Shown: piece by piece, positions 52,789 to 59,572 of the stretch | Position numbering within the stretch: position 1 is the stretch's first letter | Layout: each line of letters starts with the position of its first letter | Assembly (NCBI RefSeq): GCF_000709345.1 | Contig: NZ_KL448326.1 | Coordinates: 25,952 to 89,951, forward strand | Source of the DNA: Polaromonas glacialis | GTDB taxonomy: Bacteria > Pseudomonadota > Gammaproteobacteria > Burkholderiales > Burkholderiaceae_C | Direction of reading: 5' to 3' | Length of the DNA: 64,000 bases | Translations under genes and position numbers: made by a program | The notes under the pieces: generated by a model | The model's database searches: none | What the model was told of the DNA's origin: nothing | What the model saw: the letters and a program-made list of their open reading frames with translations, nothing else

Positions 52789-53512
52789 CGTCCGTCCAGC
52801 AGCGCCAAAAGTTGCTCGGCCTCATTGACAAGGCCTGCGCCGACGGGGCGCGTTTGCAACCGGCTTGCCGCCAGATCGGCTTGTCGTGCCGCAGCGTGCA
52901 GCGCTGGCAGCGCTCTGAGGCGGCCGAGGGTGACCAGCGCCCTTCAGGCAAGCGGCGCTATGCACGCCCGGCCAACAAGCTGCTTGAAGAAGAGCGCCAG
53001 GCCGTGATGGCCACGCTCAACAGCGAAGCGTTCAAGGACTTGCCGCCGAGCCAGATCGTGCCTCGCCTGGCCGACAGCGGCGTCTATGTGGCGTCCGAAT
53101 CCACGATGTACCGCCTGCTGCGCCAGGAGGGCCAGTTGGCCCATCGGCGCGCAGAGCGTTCAGCGCAAAAGCGCAGCCGGCCGCGCGCCCTGGCCGCGAC
53201 CGGGCCCGATCAGGTGTTTTGCTGGGATATCACGTACCTGCCAACCCAGGTGCGCGGCCAGCACTTCTACCTGTACCTGTTCGAGGATCTGTTCAGCCGC
53301 AAGATCGTTGGCTGGCAGGTGTTCGATTGCGAGAGTGCCGAGCTGGCCAGCCAGTTGCTGCGCGACATCTGCGCGCGGCACAGCATTCCCCCGGGCCAGC
53401 TGACGGTGCATTCGGACAATGGCGCGCCGATGAAGGGCGAGACCATGCTGGCCACGATGCAGCGCCTGGGAGTGGCGCACACGCGCAGCCGGCCGTCCGT
53501 AAGCAACGACAA
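52785..53512 (+). pseudogene. IS3-like transposase OrfB, 5' part (interrupted)
   Basis: Codons 1-242 of the DDE transposase. The first Asp is in FCWDITYLP near 145 and the second in VHSDNGAPMKG near 210. After GACAA at 53508-53512 the coding sequence is cut by the serine-recombinase element. The rest, with the catalytic Glu, resumes in frame at 56861. Without the insertion the protein would be 357 aa. Confidence 0.9.
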
Positions 53513-53515
53513 GGA

Positions 53516-55606
53516 CTACGTCGCATACTGCACTCCTTCCGTACGTTCAGGTGGAACCGTTGCCTCCAGACGCCGCTGCGAGAGCTTGGCGCCGGGCTTC
53601 TTGCGGGGAGCCAGGTCGCCTGGTGGTTCATACAAGGACTCGTTCTTGTCGCTGTAGGCGTGGCCTCGCAACAGGCCGCGCCGCAGCCAGATCTTGACAG
53701 TGTGGGGGGTGACGTGCAATGCGTCGGCCATTTCCTGCAGTGTCAACATGCCGCGCTCGCGCAATCGGTCGTACCGCGGTTTGAGATGGTAGTCGCGCGC
53801 CAAACGCGCGATCATCCGTGTATTGAATGCCGATCCCGCACCCGGCGCGAATCCACGAGCATTGAGAACGTCGGCGATCTGCGCCGTGGTGTGTTCGTCA
53901 AGCAAGTGGTCTATCTCCTGGACCACGGCAGTGGGCGTCACACGCTGCTGCCAGGAGCACTTGGGCAGGGGTAGATGCAGCGACTTGCGCGCACCACCCT
54001 TGAAGCGAATATGTATGGTGATCTTGTCGTCACGATTCAAGGTGACGTCCTCCACCAGCAATCTGACCATGCGTTTGCGATCGCGATCGAGCGTACCCGG
54101 ATCGTTCCACAGGCGAGGGAAGTCGGTGGCCAGTTGCACGATCGCTTTGCGCTGCTCGTCGGTCAACAAGCGTGCGTCTTCATCCCGGCGACGGGTGTAC
54201 TCCTCGCGTGCATCGCCCAGCGCGCGCAGCTTCTCGTTCCAATCCGCCTCCAGGGAGTCGGCCACCAGCCGGTTGTCGGGATCAACGCGCATATAGCGTC
54301 GCTGCGCCAGTTCGCATTCGTACTGCGCGCGTTCAACATTGGCATGGCGCATGCGGTCCGCCTCTTCAAAGCGAGACTGCAGTTCCTGTTGAACGACCAG
54401 CGACACCTCGAGCGCAACCGGATTGACCGCCTCGATGAGCACCGCTGCGACCGCTTGGTCAATGCCGGTTCCGGGCACGTGTTGGCACACCGCTTGACCG
54501 TGCTTGATGCGTTCGCGCTGGCATATGTAGTCGGGACACAATTGCCCATGACGATCGTGATAGCGAACCGTCATGCGTTGACCGCAGCGCCCACACAAGA
54601 CCATTCCTTGCAGCAGCGCAGGACCCTCGCGCGGTGGTCCGCGCCGCCGATCGGTGCCCATCGCCTGCGCGTTGGCATGCAGGCGATGCTGGTTGAGCTC
54701 GAACTCGTCCCAAGAGATATACCCCGCATGGTTACCCGGGATCAACGTGACCCATTCATCGCGCGGCATTCGACGCAGCCGGGTGCGGCCATCGATGGTC
54801 CTGACCGTATGGCAACGTCCATAAACAAACGCTCCAGCGTATCGGGGACTGTGCAGCACCCGAAGCACCTGGTCGTGCGTCAGGCTGCCCCACAGCAGTT
54901 CGCCTTTGTGGGGACCCTTGGCGCAGCGCCGCGGAAATGCCAGCTTCTCATCACGCGCGGCCTTGACCGTGGCGCAGGCTGAGCCGGTGCGGGCGAACGC
55001 CGCGAACAGCCACCTCAGGCAATGCTGGACTTGCTGATCAGGATCGAGCACGAGCGTGCCATCGCTGGTGTAGATCAACCCCACGGGCGGGCGCATCTCC
55101 AACTCGCCGCGGCGCGCCTTGTTCAGGATTCCGCCCTGCAGGCGCGCGCGCAGCACATGCAGTTCCGCCTCGCTCATGGTGCCCTTCAGGCCGAGCAGCA
55201 ACCGGTCGTTGAAGTGTGCCGGGTCATAGACTCCATCCTCGTCGCAGATCAGCGTCGAGGTGAGCGCGCAGATCTCCAGCAACCGATGCCAGTCCATGGA
55301 GTTGCGTGCCAGGCGCGAGACCTCCAGACCCAGCACGATGCCCGCGTGGCCCATGCCGACTTCGGCGACCAAGCGCTGGAAGCCTTCGCGATCCGTGGCG
55401 GCGCCGGACTGGCCAAGATCGGTATCGATGACGATGACGCGTTCGTCTGCCCAGCCAAGGGCCACGGCGCGTTGGCGCAAGCCGTACTGGCGCTTGGTGC
55501 TCTCGGTGTTCTCGAACACCTGGCGCAGCGTCGACTGGCGGACATAGAGGTAGGCGTTGCGCTTGAGGTGACTGGCCTGCACCTTCTGATGGTGATCATT
55601 CAACAT
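53516..55606 (-). CDS. Large serine recombinase
   Basis: A 696-aa recombinase. The resolvase domain is at about 14-165: catalytic Ser in YLYVRQST near residue 24, LGLEVSRLARNSMDWHRLL near 92 and the LHVLRARLQGGILNKA helix near 150. A recombinase domain follows (about 190-300), then a zinc ribbon with Cys pairs in VLCGRCGQRM near 338 and YICQRERIKHGQAVC near 358. A long coiled-coil-like region and a C-terminal helix-turn-helix (LTLQEMADALHVTPHTVKIW near 640) complete it. It should integrate and excise the element. Its start overlaps the small upstream gene; its end reaches to 3 bp from the element boundary. Confidence 0.92.
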   Translation of the reverse strand: MLNDHHQKVQASHLKRNAYLYVRQSTLRQVFENTESTKRQYGLRQRAVALGWADERVIVIDTDLGQSGAATDREGFQRLVAEVGMGHAGIVLGLEVSRLARNSMDWHRLLEICALTSTLICDEDGVYDPAHFNDRLLLGLKGTMSEAELHVLRARLQGGILNKARRGELEMRPPVGLIYTSDGTLVLDPDQQVQHCLRWLFAAFARTGSACATVKAARDEKLAFPRRCAKGPHKGELLWGSLTHDQVLRVLHSPRYAGAFVYGRCHTVRTIDGRTRLRRMPRDEWVTLIPGNHAGYISWDEFELNQHRLHANAQAMGTDRRRGPPREGPALLQGMVLCGRCGQRMTVRYHDRHGQLCPDYICQRERIKHGQAVCQHVPGTGIDQAVAAVLIEAVNPVALEVSLVVQQELQSRFEEADRMRHANVERAQYECELAQRRYMRVDPDNRLVADSLEADWNEKLRALGDAREEYTRRRDEDARLLTDEQRKAIVQLATDFPRLWNDPGTLDRDRKRMVRLLVEDVTLNRDDKITIHIRFKGGARKSLHLPLPKCSWQQRVTPTAVVQEIDHLLDEHTTAQIADVLNARGFAPGAGSAFNTRMIARLARDYHLKPRYDRLRERGMLTLQEMADALHVTPHTVKIWLRRGLLRGHAYSDKNESLYEPPGDLAPRKKPGAKLSQRRLEATVPPERTEGVQYAT
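53524..53526 (-). other. Start codon of the DUF5372 frame, usable only in the circular form
   Basis: ATG at 53526-53524 overlaps the end of the recombinase gene. Read through the circular junction (53526 to 53512, then 56861 downward) it continues in frame into the DUF5372 coding sequence. In the integrated state it runs into host DNA instead. Confidence 0.75.
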
Positions 55607-55887
55607 ACGAGGGCCTCCTGCCGATTGAACAAAACCATACTGGCCAGCAGCATTGCAACGTCCCTGTGCAACTGCGCTGGACAGATCTGCTGGTCACCCT
55701 GTGGCGGCGCCGGCACCGGCGTCGGCGCCACGCACTGACTCCACACCTGCATCCAGGCGCACATACCGCCACGGGTGAACAAAGCCAGGCCCTGGGGTTG
55801 AACGGCCGATCGGCCAAGCACCTGTTGGCGCAGATCTTCGTAGCGTGCAACCAGACTGTCGTCGCGCAGCAGCGGCGCAAGCGACAC
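55600..55887 (-). CDS. Small accessory protein of the recombinase element
   Basis: A 95-aa frame from a GTG at 55887. It overlaps the recombinase start by 7 bp and begins 5 bp after the helix-turn-helix gene stop, so it is tightly coupled to both. It contains DDSLVARYEDLRQQVLG and a C-terminal hydrophobic helix (LHRDVAMLLASMVLF). I do not recognise a family. The same frame is open far upstream, so it could also be made as a -1 frameshift extension of the helix-turn-helix protein at the A9 run. Confidence 0.65.
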   Translation of the reverse strand: MSLAPLLRDDSLVARYEDLRQQVLGRSAVQPQGLALFTRGGMCAWMQVWSQCVAPTPVPAPPQGDQQICPAQLHRDVAMLLASMVLFNRQEALVC

Positions 55888-55892
55888 GGGTA

Positions 55893-56357
55893 TCAGCGCC
55901 GTTTTTTTTTGCGCAGCAACTGCCGCTCGATGCTGCGAGGGTGAACTTGCACCCCGAAATTTTGGTGCACCAACTCGGCCAGGCGCTCCGCACGAATATC
56001 CGGATCGGTAGCACGCGCCTCGCAGATGAACTGCAGCACCGTTGGCGTGAGTTTGTGGCCACCGTGCGGACCACTCTTGTGGGCGAGTAAAGCGGCCAGG
56101 CCGCCGCTCTCGAAGGCCGTCATGGCCTGGTAGAACGAGGGACGCGAAAAGCCGCAGGCCTTGGCAGCCTCGCTGATCGAGCGCTTGTCGATGTTGACCA
56201 GTCGCAGCATCTCGTACTTGACCTGCAGCACATCGTCGGGGTCGAAGAACGCGTTGTTGGCGAACAGTGCGTGAGTGACGCCGTGCGCACGCGGGTTGAG
56301 CGCAGCGTGCTGGCGCAGGACCGCTTGCTTGTCGTGCTTGTCTCGATCTATGGGCAT
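55893..56357 (-). CDS. Helix-turn-helix protein of the recombinase element
   Basis: A 154-aa protein. The ATG at 56357 has a GAGGAGG site. It has a helix-turn-helix in the middle (EMLRLVNIDKRSISEAAKAC, then FSRPSFYQAMTAFESGG, about 50-85). The C-terminal part (IRAERLAELVHQNFGVQVHP, then RSIERQLL) looks like the transposase-type winged helix of IS630-like proteins. It is the first gene of the element's operon and may control excision. It ends three codons after an A9 run. Confidence 0.82.
   Translation of the reverse strand: MPIDRDKHDKQAVLRQHAALNPRAHGVTHALFANNAFFDPDDVLQVKYEMLRLVNIDKRSISEAAKACGFSRPSFYQAMTAFESGGLAALLAHKSGPHGGHKLTPTVLQFICEARATDPDIRAERLAELVHQNFGVQVHPRSIERQLLRKKKRR
55902..55910 (-). 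other. A9 slippery run at the end of the helix-turn-helix gene
   Basis: Nine A residues on the minus strand, read as three Lys codons. A -1 slip here leaves the helix-turn-helix frame (which stops at 55893) and enters the open frame of the 55600-55887 gene without an intervening stop, giving a fusion of about 250 aa. Confidence 0.5.
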
Positions 56358-56398
56358 GGACCCTCCTCGGCTCAGGCCAGTCAATGTATGTAAATAGG

Positions 56399-56426
56399 AT
56401 TATGTTCGGCATGAACACACTGTCAA
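56399..56426 (-). promoter_or_regulatory. Sigma-70-like promoter of the recombinase-element operon
   Basis: On the minus strand a perfect -35 TTGACA (56426-56421), a 16-bp spacer and a -10 CATAAT (56404-56399). Transcription would start about 35 nt before the helix-turn-helix ATG at 56357. Two direct repeats of CTTTACACT (plus strand, 56524-56532 and 56547-56555) lie further upstream and may be regulator sites. Confidence 0.75.
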
Positions 56427-56567
56427 GGTGATCACTGCAAGCGATAGGAGGTTTCATGTGCAGCATGTATGTTGAGCTCCCATGCCAGTAGCATCGAACA
56501 GATGCAAGACAAGACGTAATCGCCTTTACACTTTGCACAATATCTTCTTTACACTGAAGGGGCCGGC

Positions 56568-56861
56568 TCATGACTTCATTGCCTCGATCAGTTGCACCAA
56601 TTCGAGGAGTTCTTGAGCCCGGAACGCGGCACGTCCCCGCGCCACAGCATTGAAAGGGTCTTCGGCGACCAGGTCGGTCCAGACCGCCGGCATCGAGTGC
56701 GAGCCTCCTGCTGTGTCGTGGAAAAAAACCCTGTCTTCGCGCCAGTTCCTCCCACGCTCGACCAGATCGAACACCTGACCGAACAGCGGATGGTGCGGAT
56801 GGGTGACGCGAAAAGGTCGTCGCTCAACGTCGCCATGCGGCGCAGTTGACTGCTCGCTCCA
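56568..56861 (-). CDS. DUF5372 protein, start codon separated by integration
   Basis: This 97-codon frame encodes most of a DUF5372 protein (RVTHPHHPLFGQVFDLVERG, then RNWREDRVFFHD, WTDLVAEDPF, AQELLELVQLIE). DUF5372 is a small family found with this recombinase type. In the integrated state it lacks a good start; only a GTG at 56774 is available inside the conserved domain. Joining the element ends adds ATG plus four codons from 53526-53512 (MRRSP) and gives an intact 102-aa protein. The gene thus spans the recombination site of the circular form. Confidence 0.8.
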   Translation of the reverse strand, partial: WSEQSTAPHGDVERRPFRVTHPHHPLFGQVFDLVERGRNWREDRVFFHDTAGGSHSMPAVWTDLVAEDPFNAVARGRAAFRAQELLELVQLIEAMKS

Positions 56862-57208
56862 ATCCCTATGTCGAATCGGCGTTCAGAACCCTGAAGTACC
56901 GCCCGCAATTGCCTGTCAAGCCGTTTGAAAACCTGCTGGCCGCAAGGCGCTGGGTGACCGAGCTGGCGCACTGGTACAACCATCAGCATCACCACAGCGC
57001 GATTGGCTTCGTGACTCCAGCCCAACGCCATGCCGGCCTGGACCGGGCATTGCTTGAGGAGCGATCGCTCGTCTATGAACGGGCACGCCAGGAAAATCCC
57101 CAGCGCTGGTCAAGGCAGACCCGCCAGTGGGCGCATGTCGATGTCGTGCACCTCAACCCAGAAAACCCACAAATCAAGGAGCTTCGAAACACTCAAAAGG
57201 TAGCCTGA
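56861..57208 (+). pseudogene. IS3-like transposase OrfB, 3' part (interrupted)
   Basis: The last 116 codons of orfB, in frame with the 52785-53512 part when the recombinase element is removed. It starts NPYVESAFRTLKYRPQLP, which contains the catalytic Glu, and continues through WYNHQHHHSAIGFVTPAQRH. Cut off from its start it is not expected to be made as a working enzyme. Confidence 0.9.
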
Positions 57209-57259
57209 CTCACTTCACTTCAGGCGACAACTTCCTTGACAGCCACCGGTCCTGCCACT

Positions 57260-57535
57260 TCACCACTCCGGGGCACAGGCGACATCATCACCCGGTGCGC
57301 TGGGGCTGGAGGGGGTGCGAGGGCTAGAGTGCATCATCAGCTCAATGTCCAGTACGCCGCACAAGGCCAGTAACTGCTGGACCGTCGCACCGCCGGGGTT
57401 CTGCTCGATTTTGGACAGCCGGGACTGGCTCAGCCCCAACTGAGAAGCCAATCGCGCCTGCGTGAAGTGAGCGGCCTTGCGTGCAGAGTGCAAAAGCAGT
57501 CCCAGCTGATCGACGCTCACAATACGGTGCTGCAT
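57260..57535 (-). CDS. hipB: HipB-like antitoxin, orphan
   Basis: A 91-aa Xre-family DNA-binding protein. The helix-turn-helix is at about 24-50 (TQARLASQLGLSQSRLSKIE), followed by QQLLALCGVLDIELMM near 54, the usual HipB core. The C-terminal tail is Ser/Pro-rich. HipB normally pairs with a HipA kinase toxin encoded just downstream. Here the downstream side is the IS3-like element, so hipA is missing, possibly deleted. A palindrome-rich region upstream (57547-57600) is a likely operator. Confidence 0.82.
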   Translation of the reverse strand: MQHRIVSVDQLGLLLHSARKAAHFTQARLASQLGLSQSRLSKIEQNPGGATVQQLLALCGVLDIELMMHSSPRTPSSPSAPGDDVACAPEW

Positions 57536-57546
57536 GAATATGCCTT

Positions 57547-57600
57547 TTAAGAATAACTGAATTCTATTCCTTTAAAGAATATCATTTAGTTATTCTTTAA
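57547..57600. promoter_or_regulatory. Palindromic operator region of the hipB-like gene
   Basis: TTAAGAATAACT at 57547-57558 is mirrored by AGTTATTCTTTAA at 57588-57600 (one extra T). Between them TATTC (57565-57569) faces GAATA (57577-57581). The AT-rich repeated GAATA/TATTC half-sites just before the antitoxin start are typical of autoregulated HipB operators. Confidence 0.7.
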
Positions 57601-57601
57601 G

Positions 57602-57894
57602 CGCATAAATGATGGGATGGGTCTCAGCCGACCAGGGGAGGGCCGGGTGGTCTTGCGACCGCTGGCACAGCGGTCGCAACCAGCCGTCCTTTTTTCAACT
57701 GCCTTACGCCCGCAGCAGCTCGAACTGATCGGTGCGCCCGTCGCGGAAAATGCGCTCGGCGGCATCACCACTGGCTTGCTGGAAAAGGACGAACACCTGA
57801 CCGATGCGCTGCGGGCCCTGTTCGCGCTGCGCGCTGGATAGCATGCCCCTCGCGTTTTGCGGCGACACCCCATGGACCGGCGAGAATAGATCGA
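57602..57894. other. Region without a supported gene before the lytic transglycosylase
   Basis: 293 bp. A 74-codon plus-strand frame (57617-57841) and overlapping minus-strand frames exist, but none is a family I recognise or has a ribosome site. It may hold the transglycosylase promoter. Confidence 0.35.
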
Positions 57895-59217
57895 ATGCAC
57901 ACCCCATTTCGTTTTCCAGCACCAGCCTGCCGCTGGCTGGTGCCCGCGTTGCTGGCGACCTTCGTCGTGGCGGGCTGCGCCTCGACTCCACCGGTCCCAC
58001 CCGAGGCGCCGGCGCCCTCGAAGCTCAGCGCCAGCCCGGCCCCACCCCAGGCCGCAGCCGTGGTCGACGAGGCCGGGCGCAGCGAGCAGTTCGCCCGCTG
58101 GGTGGCCGGGTTCCGCGCCAGCGCACGCGTAGCCGGCATTGGCGAAGCCACGCTCCAGAGCGCCTTCGACACCGTGCGCCTCGTCCCGCGCGTCATCGCG
58201 TCGGACCGGGCGCAGCCCGAGTTCACGCGCGCGGTGTGGGACTACCTCGACCGCGCGCTGTCGGCGCAGCGCGTCAACCGTGGCCAGGACAAGCTGGCGC
58301 AATTGCGCCCCGTTGTCGACACCATGGCCGCGCGCTACGGCGTGCCCGCAGAGGTCCTCATCGCGATCTGGGGCATGGAGAGCAATTACGGCAGCTTCGT
58401 GGGCGACATCCCGACCATCGACGCGTTGGCGACGCTTGGCTTCGAGGGCCGGCGCGAGGCGTGGGCCCGTAGCCAGTTGCTCGCATCCTTGACGATCCTG
58501 CAAAACGGCGACATCGGCCGCGCGCAGATGGTCGGCTCCTGGGCCGGCGCGATGGGCCAGACGCAGTTCCTGCCGTCGAACTATCTGGCCTATGCGGTCG
58601 ATGCCGATGGCGACGGCCGGCGCGACATCTGGGGCAGCCTGCCCGACGTGATGGCGTCGACCGCAAACTTCCTGGCCAGTTCCGGCTGGCAGGCCGGCCA
58701 GCCGTGGGGGATCGAGGTGCGCCTGCCGCCGGGATTTGATTACGCGCGCGCCGACCTGCAGGTCCGTCAGCCGGCGAGCCAGTGGGCGGGCGAAGGGGTG
58801 CAGTCGATGGACGGCGCGCCGCTGCCGCTGCTTTTGGACGCTTCGCTCCTGCTTCCCGCCAGCGCGCGCGGGCCGGCGTTCCTGGTCGGCGCGAACTTTC
58901 GCACGATCCTGCGCTACAACAACTCGACCAGCTACGCGCTGGCCGTCGGGTTGCTGGCGCAGCAGCTCGCTGGCGGCCCCGCAGTGCAGACCGCCTGGCC
59001 GCGCGACTTGCTGCCGCTGTCGCGTAGCGAGCTGCTGGCACTGCAAACGGCGCTGAACGCACGCGGCTTTGACAGCGGGGCGCCCGATGGCACGATGGGA
59101 CCAGCTACGGGGCGCGGGGTTCGCCAGTACCAGCGCAGCCTGGGCTTGCCGGCCGACGGCTACCCGACCGGGGAGCTGCTGCAGCGCCTGCAGCAACAAG
59201 GCGCCGCCGCGAATTGA
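57895..59217 (+). CDS. MltB-family membrane-bound lytic murein transglycosylase with peptidoglycan-binding domain
   Basis: A 440-aa lipoprotein. The signal peptide ends at the lipobox Cys in FVVAGC near residue 24. The transglycosylase domain (about 60-350) has the catalytic Glu in IWGMESNYGSFVGD near 160 and MGQTQFLPSNYLAYAVD near 220, then YNNSTSYALAVGLLAQQL near 345. A C-terminal PG_binding_1 domain (about 375-430, LQTALNARGFDSGAPDGTMG) is the SLT_2/MltB layout. It cleaves peptidoglycan between MurNAc and GlcNAc. It looks intact. Confidence 0.92.
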   Translation: MHTPFRFPAPACRWLVPALLATFVVAGCASTPPVPPEAPAPSKLSASPAPPQAAAVVDEAGRSEQFARWVAGFRASARVAGIGEATLQSAFDTVRLVPRVIASDRAQPEFTRAVWDYLDRALSAQRVNRGQDKLAQLRPVVDTMAARYGVPAEVLIAIWGMESNYGSFVGDIPTIDALATLGFEGRREAWARSQLLASLTILQNGDIGRAQMVGSWAGAMGQTQFLPSNYLAYAVDADGDGRRDIWGSLPDVMASTANFLASSGWQAGQPWGIEVRLPPGFDYARADLQVRQPASQWAGEGVQSMDGAPLPLLLDASLLLPASARGPAFLVGANFRTILRYNNSTSYALAVGLLAQQLAGGPAVQTAWPRDLLPLSRSELLALQTALNARGFDSGAPDGTMGPATGRGVRQYQRSLGLPADGYPTGELLQRLQQQGAAAN

Positions 59218-59572
59218 GGCAGTGGGCAGTTCAGTGCCGGGTTCTTGTCCTGCAGCGTGCGCATCGTCCAGTGGAAACTGACCGCAGACAGCCGGTCCTG
59301 GACTTGGAAGACGCACGGGAATGCAGCTGACGGTCAAAATGAAAAAATCGATGTCGGGTTTGACGTGGAAACTTCGACTGGGGCTACGCTTTCAGTCAGT
59401 CTTTTGCAGGCGGTAACTGCCGACCTCTTGCTTGGCAGGATTGCAAGGCAACCCATCAGTGACAAGTACCCGCTTCCGGGAGGTCCGGTGTTTCCCCAGC
59501 TGGAACGGCCCTTCGCGTCCACTGACCAGACGCCTCCAAGGTGGAAATGCAGGGGGCCTGAATAAACCTGCC
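59218..59572. other. Intergenic region between convergent genes
   Basis: 355 bp with no supported gene. The transglycosylase and the helicase-accessory gene converge here. I see no clear terminator. Confidence 0.4.

Larger units (their letters stand above)
53513..56862. mobile_element. 3.35-kb serine-recombinase element with AA core, inserted in IS3-like orfB
   Basis: Left host joint GACAA (to 53512) and right host joint AATCCC (from 56861) rejoin to GACAATCCC, restoring the orfB frame (SND-N-PYVES). The shared AA at 53511-53512 and 56861-56862 is the size of a serine-recombinase crossover core. The element carries a helix-turn-helix gene, a small gene, a large serine recombinase and a DUF5372 frame, all on the minus strand with one promoter. 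Its circular form would join the 3' end of the recombinase gene to the DUF5372 frame. Confidence 0.88.
52237..57245. mobile_element. IS3-like element (ends approximate), split by a recombinase element
   Basis: Two transposase genes (52264 and 52785) plus the tail at 56861-57208 form one IS3-like element once the inner 3350-bp insertion is removed. Possible ends are TGGCT at 52237 and AGCCA at 57241-57245. The repeats are weak and no target duplication was found, so the ends are approximate. Confidence 0.6.

Noticed and set aside
55902-55910. A9 run as a sequencing error that splits one HTH gene
   Set aside because: The HTH frame ends normally and the next gene has its own coupled start; an error cannot be excluded, but separate genes or programmed slippage explain the layout equally well.
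57586-59337. 583-codon minus-strand open frame opposite the lytic transglycosylase
   Set aside because: It is the antisense shadow of a GC-rich gene; the plus strand has a lipobox, catalytic motif and two domains, the minus strand has no recognisable family.
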